Source: Collinsella aerofaciens (lineage in GTDB: Bacteria; Actinomycetota; Coriobacteriia; Coriobacteriales; Coriobacteriaceae). From it: a DNA stretch of 64,000 bases. Below, in pieces: positions 6,321 to 17,864 of the stretch; the first letter of the stretch is position 1; every line of letters begins with the position of its first letter. The position numbers and the translations under genes are program-made. The stretch spans positions 115,737 to 179,736 of the forward strand of contig NZ_WQPL01000022.1 in NCBI RefSeq assembly GCF_018785245.1. Direction: 5' to 3'. The notes below the pieces were generated by a model. It was not told the DNA's origin, did not search any database, and was given only the letters and a program-made list of their open reading frames with translations.

Positions 6321-8792
6321 ATGCGGCATGTGCATATCCATGTAACGGGCATTGTGCAGGGCGTTGGCATGCGGCCATTTGTGTATCGCGAGGCCATGGC
6401 GCATGGCATTTGCGGCTGGGTGCTCAACGCGGGCGATGGCGTGCACATCGAGGCGCATGCTTCGGTCGAGGCGCTCGACGGCTTTGTCGCCGCGCTGTCG
6501 GAGCACGCGCCTGCCGCGGCCCGCGTTGAGCATGTCGCTGTCGCAGACCTGGAGCCCGACGCTTGGGATACCGACGATGAGCAGGGCTTTCGCATTGTGG
6601 CGTCGCAGGATCAAACTGCCCACACGACGCTCATCTCCCCCGATATCGCCACCTGTGACGACTGTCTGCGCGAACTGTTCGACCCCGCCGACCGACGCTA
6701 TCACTACCCCTTTATCAACTGCACCAACTGCGGGCCGCGCTTTACCATCATTCGCTCGCTGCCCTATGACCGAGCGGCAACCTCGATGGATCGCTTTCCC
6801 ATGTGCCCCACCTGCGCCGCAGAGTATGCCGACCCGCTCGATCGGCGGTTTCACGCGCAGCCCGATGCCTGCTTTGATTGCGGACCGCATATTATGTGGC
6901 GTGAGGCCAATCGCGGTGTTGCGCCAGCGGGCGTTGACGCAACACCAGCCGTCGGCTCCACGCGCGAGGCCAGCGATGCCATCATCGAACGCTGCGTCGA
7001 GCTGCTGGCAGGCGGCGGCATCGTCGCCATCAAGGGTCTGGGCGGATTCCACCTTGCCTGCGATGCCAGCAACGAACAAGCAGTGCGCGAGTTGCGTCGT
7101 CGCAAGCGTCGCAGCAACAAGCCGCTTGCCGTTATGGTGCGCGACCTTGCCGACGCCGAGCGCCTGTGTCATATCGATGGCGTTGAGCGCGACCTGCTGG
7201 CCGGCAGCGTTCGTCCCATTGTGCTGTTGCGTCGCCGCGCAACCGGCAGCGACACCCACGGCTCCCCCGACGACCCTGAGCTCGCGCCATCCGTCGCGCA
7301 CGACTTGCCCGAGCTCGGCGTCATGCTCCCCTACACCCCGCTTCAACATTTATTGCTCGCCGCGGCCGCGGCGCGCGGCATGAGCGCACTCGTCATGACC
7401 AGCGGAAACCTGAGCGAAGAGCCCATCGAGACCGACGATGCCCTTGCATGGGAGCACCTTGTTGCCGCCGGCATCGCCGATGCGCTGCTCGGTAACGACC
7501 GCGCGATTCTGTCGCGCTACGACGACTCCGTGGTACGCGTGGTCGACGGCGACGTCATGCCCGTGCGTCGCGCACGCGGATATGCGACGCAGCCGCTGTC
7601 GTTGCCGGCGCTCGACGGCACCACACCCTGCGTGCTCGCCTGCGGTCCTCAGCAAAAAGCCACGGTGGCACTCACGCGCGAGGACGCCGACGGCCATGCG
7701 GCCTGTTTTGTGTCGCAGCATATCGGCGATGTCGAAAACGGCGCGACTTTCGATGCTTGGAGCGCCGCACGCTCGCGTCTGGAAAACCTCTTTGACCTGG
7801 CGCCCGCCGCCTTGGCATGCGACATGCATCCCAGCTATCTGTCGAGCCAATGGGCGCGCGAACAGGCACGGGAGCACAATCTGCCGCTTATCGAAGTCCA
7901 GCACCATCATGCGCACATCGCGAGCGTAATGGCAGAGGCGATTGCCGCAGGCCGGCTTGCGCCCGATGCACGCGTCCTCGGCATCGCCTTCGACGGCACG
8001 GGCGCCGGCACCGATGGCACCATATGGGGCGGTGAGTTTCTTATCTCCCGTCTCTCCGATTTTGAGCGCGTCGCGCATCTGCGCACCTGGGCACTTCCCG
8101 GTGGCGCGGCATCCGTACACGATGCCCGCCGCAACGCCTTTACCCTGCTAAGTGAGCTCGACCTACTCGAGCACCCGGGAGCCGTGGGGCTCTTGAACAG
8201 CCTTGACGAGCAAACGCGCAGCATAACGGCAACGATGGTCGAGCGCGGCATCAACAGTCCGCGCACCAGCAGCATGGGTCGCCTGTTTGATGCCGCAGCC
8301 GCGATTTTGGGCATTTGCGGTCAGGCAACCTACGAGGGCGAACCCGCCATCGAGCTCGAAGCCGCCGCCTGGCGTGCGCTGGACAGCGAAATCGCCCGTT
8401 TTCCCGACGACAACGCCGGCCATTTCGCATCTGACCCATCGTGGCTGGACGGCCCCGATGTTCTGGACCAGAAAGCACTCTTTGAGGCGCTTTTGGAGGG
8501 AATTGAAGCCGGAGCGCCCGCCGACAGGCTCGCACTCGACTTCCATGTCGCCGTCGCGCGCTCCTCGGCGCGCATCGCCAGCGATATCTGCGTGCGCAAG
8601 GGCATCGACACCGTCGCGCTCTCGGGCGGCGTGTTCATGAACCGACTCCTGCTTCAGCTCCTCACCCGCGAGCTCAAAAACGCAGGCCTTACTGTCCTTG
8701 TCCCCCATACCGTGCCCGTCAACGATGGCTGCATCGCCTACGGTCAGGCGGCGGTCGCAAGCGCTCGTCTTGCGCAGATCGCATCGCAGTAG
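6321..8792 (+). CDS. hypF: Carbamoyltransferase HypF
   Basis: 823 aa. It makes the thiocarboxamide on HypE that becomes the CN ligands of [NiFe]-hydrogenase. Domain order is complete: acylphosphatase (HVTGIVQGVGMRPFVYREA near 5-25), two CxxC-X18-CxxC zinc fingers (CDDC...CTNC and CPTC...CFDC, ~110-185), YrdC-like domain (GGIVAIKGLGGFHLACDA) and a C-terminal Kae1-like domain with the HHHAH iron-binding motif near 530. ATG at 6321 is chosen over the in-frame ATG at 6306 because the latter overlaps the AAGGAGG ribosome site. First of the hypF-C-D-E set. Confidence 0.96.
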   Translation: MRHVHIHVTGIVQGVGMRPFVYREAMAHGICGWVLNAGDGVHIEAHASVEALDGFVAALSEHAPAAARVEHVAVADLEPDAWDTDDEQGFRIVASQDQTAHTTLISPDIATCDDCLRELFDPADRRYHYPFINCTNCGPRFTIIRSLPYDRAATSMDRFPMCPTCAAEYADPLDRRFHAQPDACFDCGPHIMWREANRGVAPAGVDATPAVGSTREASDAIIERCVELLAGGGIVAIKGLGGFHLACDASNEQAVRELRRRKRRSNKPLAVMVRDLADAERLCHIDGVERDLLAGSVRPIVLLRRRATGSDTHGSPDDPELAPSVAHDLPELGVMLPYTPLQHLLLAAAAARGMSALVMTSGNLSEEPIETDDALAWEHLVAAGIADALLGNDRAILSRYDDSVVRVVDGDVMPVRRARGYATQPLSLPALDGTTPCVLACGPQQKATVALTREDADGHAACFVSQHIGDVENGATFDAWSAARSRLENLFDLAPAALACDMHPSYLSSQWAREQAREHNLPLIEVQHHHAHIASVMAEAIAAGRLAPDARVLGIAFDGTGAGTDGTIWGGEFLISRLSDFERVAHLRTWALPGGAASVHDARRNAFTLLSELDLLEHPGAVGLLNSLDEQTRSITATMVERGINSPRTSSMGRLFDAAAAILGICGQATYEGEPAIELEAAAWRALDSEIARFPDDNAGHFASDPSWLDGPDVLDQKALFEALLEGIEAGAPADRLALDFHVAVARSSARIASDICVRKGIDTVALSGGVFMNRLLLQLLTRELKNAGLTVLVPHTVPVNDGCIAYGQAAVASARLAQIASQ

Positions 8793-8926
8793 CTCGCCCT
8801 CGCACGCCGCTGTGCCCAGCCGTCTCACAGGCGTAACGCGTTTGCCCGCAAACCCCGTGAGCGCTACCATCAACTGATGGATTATTAAGCGCCCATCCAG
8901 CGCAAAGCGTATAAAAGGGGAACAAT

Positions 8927-9187
8927 ATGTGCCTTGCCGTTCCCGGCAAAGTAGTCAAACGCGACGACGACCTCAAGGCCACCGTCGACATGATGGGCAT
9001 CGAGCGCCCCGTGTCGCTGCGACTCGTGCCGACGGCGCAGGTTGGCGACTATATTCTCGTACACGCCGGCTTTGGCATCCAGATTGTCGACGAGCAGGAA
9101 GCGCAAGAAACGCTCGAGCTCGTTAATACCATGACCGAGTTAGTCGAAGAAGACCAGCTGGCCAGCAACCCGGCCGAGGCATACTAG
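8927..9187 (+). CDS. hypC: Hydrogenase assembly chaperone HypC
   Basis: 86 aa. Starts with the diagnostic MCLAVPGKV; Cys2 is the residue that with HypD carries the Fe(CN)2CO unit. The body forms the OB-like barrel of the HypC/HupF family. AAAAGGGGAAC precedes the ATG. The 134 nt after hypF hold no other gene and could carry a separate promoter. The stop TAG shares its G with the hypD GTG. Confidence 0.95.
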   Translation: MCLAVPGKVVKRDDDLKATVDMMGIERPVSLRLVPTAQVGDYILVHAGFGIQIVDEQEAQETLELVNTMTELVEEDQLASNPAEAY

Positions 9188-10299
9188 TGGCGGCCGGACA
9201 GCCGGCTCGCTCCGGTATCGACTTTTCGGCATTTCGCGATTCCAAGCTGGCCCGCGAGCTCATCGAACGCATCCATGAACTCGTCGGCGATCGCACCATC
9301 AACCTTATGGAAGTCTGCGGCACGCACACCGTGAGCATCGGCCGCTATGGCTTTCGCTCCATTATGCCGGCCGGGCTCAAGCTGCTGAGCGGACCGGGCT
9401 GCCCCGTCTGCGTTACCGCCAACCGCGACATCGACCACGCAATCGCGCTCGCCAACATAGACGGCGCCATCATCACCACCTTTGGCGACATGATGCGCGT
9501 GCCCGGATCGTCCACCTCGCTCGCTGCGCAAAAGGCGGCAGGGCGCGACATCCGCATCGTCTACTCCCCGCTCGACGCGCTCGACATTGCCGAGCAAAAC
9601 CCCGATCGTCCGGTCATTTTTATGGGCGTGGGCTTTGAGACCACAACGCCCACCATCGCCGCCGCTATCTTGGAGGCCGAGGCGCGCGGGCTTTTGAACT
9701 TCTCGGTCTATTGCGCCCACAAGACCACGCCGCCGGCGTTGCGCGCCATCGCCAACGACCCCGAGACCGCCATCGACGGCTTCATCCTGCCGGGCCACGT
9801 CGCCACCATCACGGGCTTGGCGCCCTTTAGCTTTTTGGTCGATGAGTTCGATACCCCGGGTGTGGTCACGGGATTTGAACCGGTCGATATCCTGCAAGGC
9901 ATCTGCATGCTGGTCCAGATGGTTGTCGAGGACAGGCCCGCAATCGACAACGCCTACCGTCGCGGCGTCAATGCCGACGGCAATCCCGTGGCGCGCCAGC
10001 TGGTCGAGCAGGTGTTTGAGCCGTGCGACACCACGTGGCGCGGGCTGGGGCCGATTGCCAACTCGGGCCTTTCCATCCGCCCCGAGTTCTCGCGCTTTGA
10101 TGCCCGTACCCGCTTTGACGTGCCCGTCGAGGAGACGGTCGAGCCGCGTGGGTGCCGCTGCGGCGACGTGCTGCGCGGGGCCATTACGCCGAGCAGCTGT
10201 CCGCTCTTTGGCCGCACCTGCACGCCCGAACACCCCGTCGGCCCGTGCATGGTGAGCTCCGAGGGCAGCTGTGCGGCGTACTACCGCTACCGTAACTAG
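9187..10299 (+). CDS. hypD: Hydrogenase maturation protein HypD
   Basis: 370 aa. It binds a [4Fe-4S] cluster and assembles the Fe(CN)2CO moiety with HypC and HypE. Conserved motifs are visible: EVCGTHTVSIGRYG near 39, SGPGCPVCVT near 72, GFETTTPT, and the C-terminal cysteines in PRGCRCGDVLRGAITPSSCPLFG..C. The GTG start overlaps the hypC TAG by one base, the usual translational coupling of a HypCD pair. Confidence 0.96.
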   Translation: MAAGQPARSGIDFSAFRDSKLARELIERIHELVGDRTINLMEVCGTHTVSIGRYGFRSIMPAGLKLLSGPGCPVCVTANRDIDHAIALANIDGAIITTFGDMMRVPGSSTSLAAQKAAGRDIRIVYSPLDALDIAEQNPDRPVIFMGVGFETTTPTIAAAILEAEARGLLNFSVYCAHKTTPPALRAIANDPETAIDGFILPGHVATITGLAPFSFLVDEFDTPGVVTGFEPVDILQGICMLVQMVVEDRPAIDNAYRRGVNADGNPVARQLVEQVFEPCDTTWRGLGPIANSGLSIRPEFSRFDARTRFDVPVEETVEPRGCRCGDVLRGAITPSSCPLFGRTCTPEHPVGPCMVSSEGSCAAYYRYRN

Positions 10300-10347
10300 C
10301 CCGGACGCACCCGCACACCGGCACCACCCACGATTGGAGTTTTGGAT

Positions 10348-11382
10348 ATGTCCCATAGCATCACCGATAGCACCGTCCTGTTGGGCCACGGCTCTGGCGG
10401 TCAGATGATGAAGCGCATCATCGATGAGGTCTTTTTGGATGCGTTTGGGTCGCCCGAGCTGCTCGAGGGCAACGACGCCGGCGTCGCCGCGCTGCCCGCG
10501 AGCGGGCGCATCGCCATGTCGACCGACAGCTTTGTAGTCTCGCCGCAGTTCTTCCCCGGTGGCAACATCGGCCGCCTCGCCGTGTGCGGAACCGTCAACG
10601 ACGTCGCGACCTCGGGCGCCAACGTGCGCTACCTGTCGTGCGGCTTTATCCTCGAAGAGGGCTATCCCATGGATAAGCTCCACCAGATTGTGCAGACGAT
10701 GGCCAAAACGGCGCACGAGGCGGGCGTGTCCATAATCACGGGCGACACCAAGGTGGTCGAGCGCGGCGGGGCCGACGGCGTCTATATCAATACCGCCGGC
10801 GTGGGCGAGGTGCCCGCGGGCGTGGCACTCAGCGGCGCCAACTGCCAGCCCGGCGACGTCATTCTGGTATCGGGTACGCTGGGCGACCACGGCATCGCCA
10901 TCATGAGCCAACGCGAGGGCTTGGCGTTTTCGAGCACGATCGAAAGCGACGCCGCGCCGCTCAACCACCTGATTGCCGACGTTTTGGCCGCAGCGCCCGG
11001 CACGCGTTGCTTTCGCGACCCCACGCGCGGTGGCCTGGCGTCCACACTCAACGAGTTTGCCCAGGCCAGCGGTGTTGCCATAGAGGTCGACGAGGATGCC
11101 GTGCCCGTGCGTCCCGACGTGCAGGCCGCCTGCGAAATGCTCGGCTACGATGTGCTGCAGGTGGCAAACGAGGGCAAGATGGTCGCCGTCGTGCCGGCCG
11201 AGCAAGCCGATGCCGCGCTGAGCGCCATGCGCGCCGCCCGCTACGGCGAGAATGCCGCCATCATCGGTCGCGTGCTGCCGCTTGAGTCAGGCGCCCGTCC
11301 CGCCGTGCGCGTGCGCACCGGCTGGGGCTCGACTCGTATCCTCGACATGCTCGTGGGAGAGCAGCTGCCGAGGATTTGCTAA
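10348..11382 (+). CDS. hypE: Hydrogenase expression/formation protein HypE
   Basis: 344 aa of the PurM/AIRS fold. It dehydrates the carbamoyl group on its C-terminal cysteine to thiocyanate; the required end PRIC is present as the last four residues. Other motifs are GHGSGGQMM near 14, the ATP-site ISTGDTK-like IITGDTKVVERGGADG, and RDPTRGGLASTLNE. ATG at 10348 has GGAG nine bases upstream. Last gene of hypFCDE; hypA and hypB are not in the window. Confidence 0.96.
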   Translation: MSHSITDSTVLLGHGSGGQMMKRIIDEVFLDAFGSPELLEGNDAGVAALPASGRIAMSTDSFVVSPQFFPGGNIGRLAVCGTVNDVATSGANVRYLSCGFILEEGYPMDKLHQIVQTMAKTAHEAGVSIITGDTKVVERGGADGVYINTAGVGEVPAGVALSGANCQPGDVILVSGTLGDHGIAIMSQREGLAFSSTIESDAAPLNHLIADVLAAAPGTRCFRDPTRGGLASTLNEFAQASGVAIEVDEDAVPVRPDVQAACEMLGYDVLQVANEGKMVAVVPAEQADAALSAMRAARYGENAAIIGRVLPLESGARPAVRVRTGWGSTRILDMLVGEQLPRIC

Positions 11383-11507
11383 CGGCAAAAGCTTGCGGCC
11401 GGCGCGATGCGACTTGATATCCCTGGAGATGTTCAGATTCCAAGCTCGCCCAACGCGGAAGCCCAGTATTATGAGGTGCGTTTTTAAAGCCAATGACGGG
11501 AGCTTTC

Positions 11508-12176
11508 ATGGCAGCAGCTTTTTCCCATGTGATCTTTGATCTGGACGGCACCATCCTCAACACGCTCGAGGACCTGGCGGCCGCCGGCAACCATACCTGC
11601 GAGATGCACGGCTGGCCCACGTTTGCCGTCGACGAGTACCGCTACAAGGTGGGAAACGGTATGCTCAAGCTGGTTGAGCGCTTTATGCCTGCCGAGTATG
11701 CGGGCGACGGCCGTATGTTTGAGCAGACGCTTGCCGAGTTTAGGGCTTATTACGGCGAGCACAAGGAGGACCACACCGCCCCCTATGCCGGCACGATCGA
11801 GATGCTCGACCGTTTGCGCGCCGCGGGTGTGCAGCTTGCCGTGCTCACTAACAAGGACCACGTCTCGGCGGCTCCTCTTATCGAGAAGTATTTTGGTTCC
11901 GAGCGCTTTGCGCTGGTACAGGGCCGTGTCGATGCGTTTCCGCCCAAGCCCGAAGCACCCGTCACGCTGCATGTGATGGAGGAGCTGGGCGCCGATCCGG
12001 CAACCACGCTCTATGTGGGCGATTCCAATGTCGATATCCTAACCGGCCACAACGCCGGCCTTAAGAGCGCGGGCGTCAGCTGGGGCTTCCGCGGCCGCGC
12101 AGAGCTGGAGGCAGCCGGCGCCGACTACGTGGTGGACAGCCAGGCAGAGCTCGCGGCGCTGATTCTGGGCGAGTAA
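11508..12176 (+). CDS. HAD-IA hydrolase, phosphoglycolate phosphatase-like
   Basis: 222 aa. Motif I FDLDGTI at ~10, the helical C1 cap, motif II LTNKD, the motif III lysine in PPKPEAP and motif IV YVGDSNVDILTGHNAG are all intact, so it is an active HAD phosphatase of the Gph/PGP subgroup; substrate not determinable. ATG at 11508 is chosen because GGGAG lies seven bases upstream. A TATTAT at 11467-11472 may be the -10. Single gene, convergent with the lipoprotein gene beyond the repeat block 12206-12437. Confidence 0.88.
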   Translation: MAAAFSHVIFDLDGTILNTLEDLAAAGNHTCEMHGWPTFAVDEYRYKVGNGMLKLVERFMPAEYAGDGRMFEQTLAEFRAYYGEHKEDHTAPYAGTIEMLDRLRAAGVQLAVLTNKDHVSAAPLIEKYFGSERFALVQGRVDAFPPKPEAPVTLHVMEELGADPATTLYVGDSNVDILTGHNAGLKSAGVSWGFRGRAELEAAGADYVVDSQAELAALILGE

Positions 12177-12205
12177 CCGCTCATCCCTTCCACGGGTAGC
12201 TAATG

Positions 12206-12227
12206 TGGGACGGGACTCTTTTAGCTG
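12206..12227. repeat. 22-nt REP-like sequence, copy 1
   Basis: TGGGACGGGACTCTTTTAGC followed by TG. The same 22 nt occurs at 32709-32730 with one change. Flanking GCTAA/TTAGC can pair into a hairpin here. Confidence 0.6.
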
Positions 12228-12267
12228 CCCCCGCAACAAAGAAATGTCCCCGACTGCCGCACCATGG

Positions 12268-12437
12268 CAACGACGCAGGTAGAGGACGGACAGCGAGCGG
12301 GCACCAGAGCGAACAAATTGGCATGAAAAGAGGACGGCATAGACCTTCTGGTCATGCCGCCCTCTTTGAATGACAAGTTGTCGCTCTGGTGCCCGCGCAG
12401 CGTCGAGCAGTTGCGGCGTTTGGTAAAACGCCGCAAC
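12268..12437. repeat. 170-nt structured intergenic repeat, copy 1
   Basis: Nearly the same sequence, with the same length and orientation, recurs at 16693-16862. Internal structure: 16-bp perfect arms GCGGGCACCAGAGCGA (12297-12312) and its complement (12381-12396); an inner stem 12330-12345 with 12350-12364 closed by TTCT; and a separate 12-bp hairpin 12410-12437. It starts three bases past the stop of the leftward lipoprotein gene, so on that mRNA it is the 3'-untranslated region. It carries no ORF. Either a mobile palindromic repeat or a conserved 3'-end RNA element. Confidence 0.8.
12410..12437 (-). terminator. Hairpin three bases after the lipoprotein stop
   Basis: Perfect 12-bp arms GTTGCGGCGTTT (12410-12421) and AAACGCCGCAAC (12426-12437) with a 4-nt loop. 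It is the distal part of the 170-nt repeat. No U-tract, so it may stabilise the mRNA rather than terminate. Confidence 0.6.
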
Positions 12438-12440
12438 GAA

Positions 12441-12998
12441 CTAGCTCATCATCGCATTCATCATCTCGGTGGTTGCAGAATCATCGGCAGACCACTCGTT
12501 ATCCTTGTTGGCGGAATACTTAAAGGTGACCTTGGTGTCCTTGGTCTTAGCGGCCTTGGTCACGTCGACCATCACCTGACCGGCCATCTTGTACAGGTCG
12601 TCCTCGGAAGGCATCGTATCGAGTGCGGCGATCTTCTCCTGATACTGGGTGGCGAAATCTTCGACGATCTTGTTCATGGACTTGCAGGTGATGGTAACCT
12701 CGGCGGTCGCGGTACCCTTGTCCTCATCGACCGTCACATCACCGATCTTGTAATCAAAGCCCTCGAGATAGCTCTTGGCATACTCCTTGGGATCGATGCC
12801 CAGCTGCTCAAACTCGTCGCCCGAAGCCTCTTCCAGGCCGGAGAGGAAGTCATCGCCGCCGTTCTTAATCTCGTCAAACTGGCTCGTAAGGTCGTTGGTG
12901 ATGAGCTCCTCCACCGAAGGCCCTCCGCAGCCGGAAAGCAAAACCACGCACGCGACCAGGGCAGCCATCAGGGGCGCAAGCAGCAGCTTCTTTTTCAT
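12441..12998 (-). CDS. Small surface lipoprotein, 185 aa
   Basis: The ATG at 12998 (MKKKLLLAP) has GGAGG seven bases upstream; the longer open frame is spurious. A type II signal peptide ends in the lipobox LLSGC (Cys ~25), so the mature protein is lipid-anchored outside the membrane. The mature part is acidic and soluble, with predicted helices (EELITNDLTSQFDEIKNG) then strands (TATAEVTITCKS). It resembles the small substrate-less lipoproteins common in Gram-positive gut bacteria; function unknown. Monocistronic. Confidence 0.85.
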   Translation of the reverse strand: MKKKLLLAPLMAALVACVVLLSGCGGPSVEELITNDLTSQFDEIKNGGDDFLSGLEEASGDEFEQLGIDPKEYAKSYLEGFDYKIGDVTVDEDKGTATAEVTITCKSMNKIVEDFATQYQEKIAALDTMPSEDDLYKMAGQVMVDVTKAAKTKDTKVTFKYSANKDNEWSADDSATTEMMNAMMS

Positions 12999-13173
12999 GA
13001 CATTCCTCCAAACAAGCGGCGCTGCGTTCCCCACACAGCGCACGTCGTGACAGTAAGTCCATATTAGCGGCTCCGCCCAAACCCCTACGTCGCAAAAGCG
13101 CGGGCGGCTCAATTTGACGAGTGAATGGCCCATAAAGCAAGCCCCCTGCAATAAAATGCGCCTGCTCAGCCTA

Positions 13174-13208
13174 TTAAAAAAGGGTGGCCGGATAACCCGA
13201 CCACCCTT
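13174..13208 (-). terminator. Terminator of the PTS EIIA gene
   Basis: Read leftward: arms AAGGGTGG and CCACCCTT (complements of 13201-13208 and 13180-13187) followed by a run of U (complement of 13175-13181). Confidence 0.85.
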
Positions 13209-13231
13209 GTGCATCTTCTGGATGTCGCAGT

Positions 13232-13768
13232 CTACTTGCGGACGACCTTAACGATGGCGTCACCAGCAGCGACGGCAGACTCGGCCTCGACGGTAAGCTC
13301 GACGTCGGCGAACTCGGCGGTGTTGGACACAGCCACGACGACGCAGTCCTTGTAGCCGGCAGCAGCGATCTTGGCGCGGTCGATCTTGAGCAAGGGCTGG
13401 CCGGCCTTCACGACGTCGTCGGCCTTGACGAAGCCCTCGAAGCCGTCACCGTTCATGTTGACGGTATCGACACCAACGTGCACCAGGACCTCGATGCCGC
13501 TATCGGACTGCAGGCCCACGGCGTGACCCATGGTGACGGTCACCTTGCCGTCGCAGGGAGCGTAGACCAGATCGTCCTCGGGCCACACGGCGCAGCCCTT
13601 GCCCAGGACCTCGCCGCCAAAGACGGGATCGGGCACGTCGGCCATCTTGATGACCTTGCCCTTGACGGGCGAGCACAGCACGTCGGCGCCGGCAGAAGCA
13701 GAGATGGAGGCGGGAGCTGCAGCAGCGGCAGGCTCAGCCTTCTTCTTAAACATGTCAAACAGACCCAT
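13232..13768 (-). CDS. PTS glucose-type EIIA component
   Basis: 178 aa. After a short MGLFDMFKKK start and an Ala/Pro linker comes a complete EIIA-Glc (Crr-type) barrel: SPVKGKVIKMADVPDPVF, YAPCDGKVT, a first active-site His in TMGHAVGL and the phosphorylated His in VLVHVGVDTV near 112. It passes phosphate from HPr to an EIIBC sugar permease not in this window. ATG at 13768 with GAGGAG upstream. Next to the 6-phospho-beta-glucosidase gene, suggesting a role in beta-glucoside or glucose uptake. Own terminator at 13174-13208. Confidence 0.9.
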   Translation of the reverse strand: MGLFDMFKKKAEPAAAAAPASISASAGADVLCSPVKGKVIKMADVPDPVFGGEVLGKGCAVWPEDDLVYAPCDGKVTVTMGHAVGLQSDSGIEVLVHVGVDTVNMNGDGFEGFVKADDVVKAGQPLLKIDRAKIAAAGYKDCVVVAVSNTAEFADVELTVEAESAVAAGDAIVKVVRK

Positions 13769-13919
13769 ACGTTTTCTCCTCTTGATTAAGCGCAACGTTA
13801 TGCGCATGCCTATGGTGATTATAGTGCCAAATGATCAAATTGCTAAGGTGAGGGCTCGAATCGCAAGCCCTTCCAAGCCCTTCCCAAAACCATTTCCCCA
13901 GTGGCACTCATATTGTCGA

Positions 13920-14047
13920 TTAATCCTCGATAAGCCCCAGACGAACAAAAGCATTCCAGATGCCGTCGTCATCGACGTCGGTGGTCATGTAATCGGCTGC
14001 CGGTCCGACATTCGGCAGAACGCCGAAACTCAATCGCCGGAACTCAA
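13920..14047 (-). pseudogene. Remnant of a Cof-type HAD hydrolase C-terminus
   Basis: The minus-strand frame ending at TAA 13922-13920 reads VGPAADYMTTDVDDDGIWN and ends FVRLGLIED. This is the standard C-terminal tail of Cof-type sugar-phosphatases (ADYVTxxxDEDGI...L..FG). No start or upstream domain remains; it abuts the bgl stop. A decayed fragment left by deletion. Confidence 0.6.
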
Positions 14048-16552
<2,505 letters not shown>

Positions 16553-16593
16553 CGACGAGCGTGGTTCTCGGACGTCTATCTAACGAGAGCAAG

Positions 16594-16676
16594 TAGTCAT
16601 TGGGGACGTTCTTAAATGACTAGTCAAACAAGAACGTCCCCAACGACTAGTCGTTTAAGAACGTCCCCAATGACTA
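16594..16676. repeat. REP-like palindrome cluster
   Basis: TAGTCATTGGGGACGTTCTT begins one hairpin at 16594 with arms TCATT/AATGA; two reverse-orientation cores AAGAACGTCCCC follow within 16626-16676. The outer copies form an inverted pair. Lies between the RpiR gene and the 170-nt repeat. The rest of 16553-16692 shows nothing else. Confidence 0.7.
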
Positions 16677-16692
16677 CCCATCCGGAGTAAGA

Positions 16693-16862
16693 CAACGCCG
16701 CAAGTAGAGGACGGACAGCGAGCGACGTCCAGGGCGAACAAGTTGGCATGAAAAAGGCGAGGCATTGACCTTCTGGTCATGCCGCCGAAGTTGAAAGGCA
16801 GATTGCCGCTCTGGCGGGCTTGCAGCGTCGGCCGGTTACGGCGTTTGGTAAAACGCCGTAAC
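16693..16862. repeat. 170-nt structured intergenic repeat, copy 2
   Basis: Same length and orientation as 12268-12437. The terminal hairpin is GTTACGGCGTTT (16835-16846) with AAACGCCGTAAC (16851-16862): relative to copy 1 a G-C pair became A-T on both arms, keeping the stem. The inner ACCTTCTGGTCATGCCGCC is unchanged; the outer stem is more degenerate. Its last base is part of the pyrE stop codon. Confidence 0.8.
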
Positions 16863-17545
16863 TACTCCCGAGCTCCGTACTGCTCGTAGTAGGCGTCGAT
16901 GGCGGCCTTGAGCTCGTCGTCGATGACGACCTTGCCGTCGATCTCGTGGTTGTAGAGAGTCTCGACGACCTCGGCCATGGAAACGATGCTCGCGACGGGG
17001 AAACCGTACTTGGCCTCGATCTCCTTCTGCGCGGTGGTCACGCCACCCTTGCCGACCTCCATGCGGTTGAGGGACACGATCAGGCCCTTGATCTCAACAT
17101 CAGCAGCAGCCTTAACCTTGGGATAGGTCTCGTCGATGGACTTGCCGCTGGTGGTAACGTCCTCGACCATGACCACACGGTCGCCGTCCTTGGGCTCATA
17201 ACCCAGCAGGTTGCCCTTATCGGCACCGTGGTCCTTGGCCTCCTTGCGGTCGCAGCAGTACTTGACCTCCTTGCCGTACAGCTCGTGGTAGGCAATCGCG
17301 GTCACGACGGCCAGGGGAATGCCCTTGTAGGCCGGCCCAAACAGCACGTCAAAGTCGTCGCCAAAGTTATCGTGGATGGCCTGGGCGTAATACTCGCCCA
17401 GCTTCTTGAGCTGGTAGCCCGTCACGTAAGCACCGGCGTTCATAAAGAACGGGGACTGACGGCCGCTCTTGAGCGTAAAGCTGCCGAACTTAAGGACGTC
17501 GGACTCGACCATAAACTTGATGAACTCTTGCTTGTAAGCCTCCAT
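16862..17545 (-). CDS. pyrE: Orotate phosphoribosyltransferase
   Basis: 227 aa. It transfers ribose-5-phosphate from PRPP to orotate in pyrimidine synthesis. The PRPP loop is VVMVEDVTTSGKS near 123, and the flexible lysine loop is CCDRKEAKDHG near 97. Start motif GSFTLKSGRQSPFFMNAG is typical. ATG at 17545 with GAGGAG upstream. It stands alone, without other pyr genes. The mRNA would run straight into the 170-nt repeat, whose hairpin overlaps the TAG. Confidence 0.95.
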   Translation of the reverse strand: MEAYKQEFIKFMVESDVLKFGSFTLKSGRQSPFFMNAGAYVTGYQLKKLGEYYAQAIHDNFGDDFDVLFGPAYKGIPLAVVTAIAYHELYGKEVKYCCDRKEAKDHGADKGNLLGYEPKDGDRVVMVEDVTTSGKSIDETYPKVKAAADVEIKGLIVSLNRMEVGKGGVTTAQKEIEAKYGFPVASIVSMAEVVETLYNHEIDGKVVIDDELKAAIDAYYEQYGARE

Positions 17546-17671
17546 GCGGGCTCCTCTCGTAATCGCGTACGTGCCTTCCAGTTTAGCGCAGGCGAAGCGT
17601 AGATGCGGGTGCGCTTTGGGGCCACGGCATTCTGCAAGGGCTTTGTCAGAGGGAATGGTTTTCCGAACAAT

Positions 17672-17706
17672 GGGGTTGACATGTCAAACCCCCTCATCAA
17701 GAATAC
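17672..17706 (+). promoter_or_regulatory. Probable mgtA promoter with overlapping dyad
   Basis: TTGACA (17676-17681) is a perfect -35; an AAGAAT about 17 bp downstream is a weak -10. The -35 forms half of the palindrome TTGACATGTCAA (17676-17687), flanked by GGGG and CCCC, so a regulator could sit on the -35. The transcript would have a ~275-nt leader. Confidence 0.5.
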
Positions 17707-17771
17707 GGGCGGCTTAAAAAGGGGTACGAGATACCCAAAGCGCGCTGCGCTCAGCCTTTAGGAGGTGTGCC

Positions 17772-17843
17772 ATGGAAGGCAGTCCTAGTCGAAAAACCTG
17801 CATGTCGCCCTTGGCACGCCGCGAGGACTCCGCATCCGCATAA
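17772..17843 (+). CDS. Leader peptide upstream of mgtA, 23 aa
   Basis: ATG at 17772 is preceded by AGGAGGTG (17760-17767), a full match to the 16S anti-Shine-Dalgarno and stronger than the mgtA site itself. The peptide begins MEGSPSRKTCMSPLARRE and stops at TAA 17841-17843, 141 nt before mgtA. Hairpins GGGTA/TACCC (17722-17736) and AGCGC/GCGCT (17739-17751) precede it. By analogy with the proline-containing MgtL leader of enteric mgtA it may couple translation to mgtA expression; that role is inference. Confidence 0.55.
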   Translation: MEGSPSRKTCMSPLARREDSASA

Positions 17844-17864
17844 CCACCAACAACAGATCGTCAA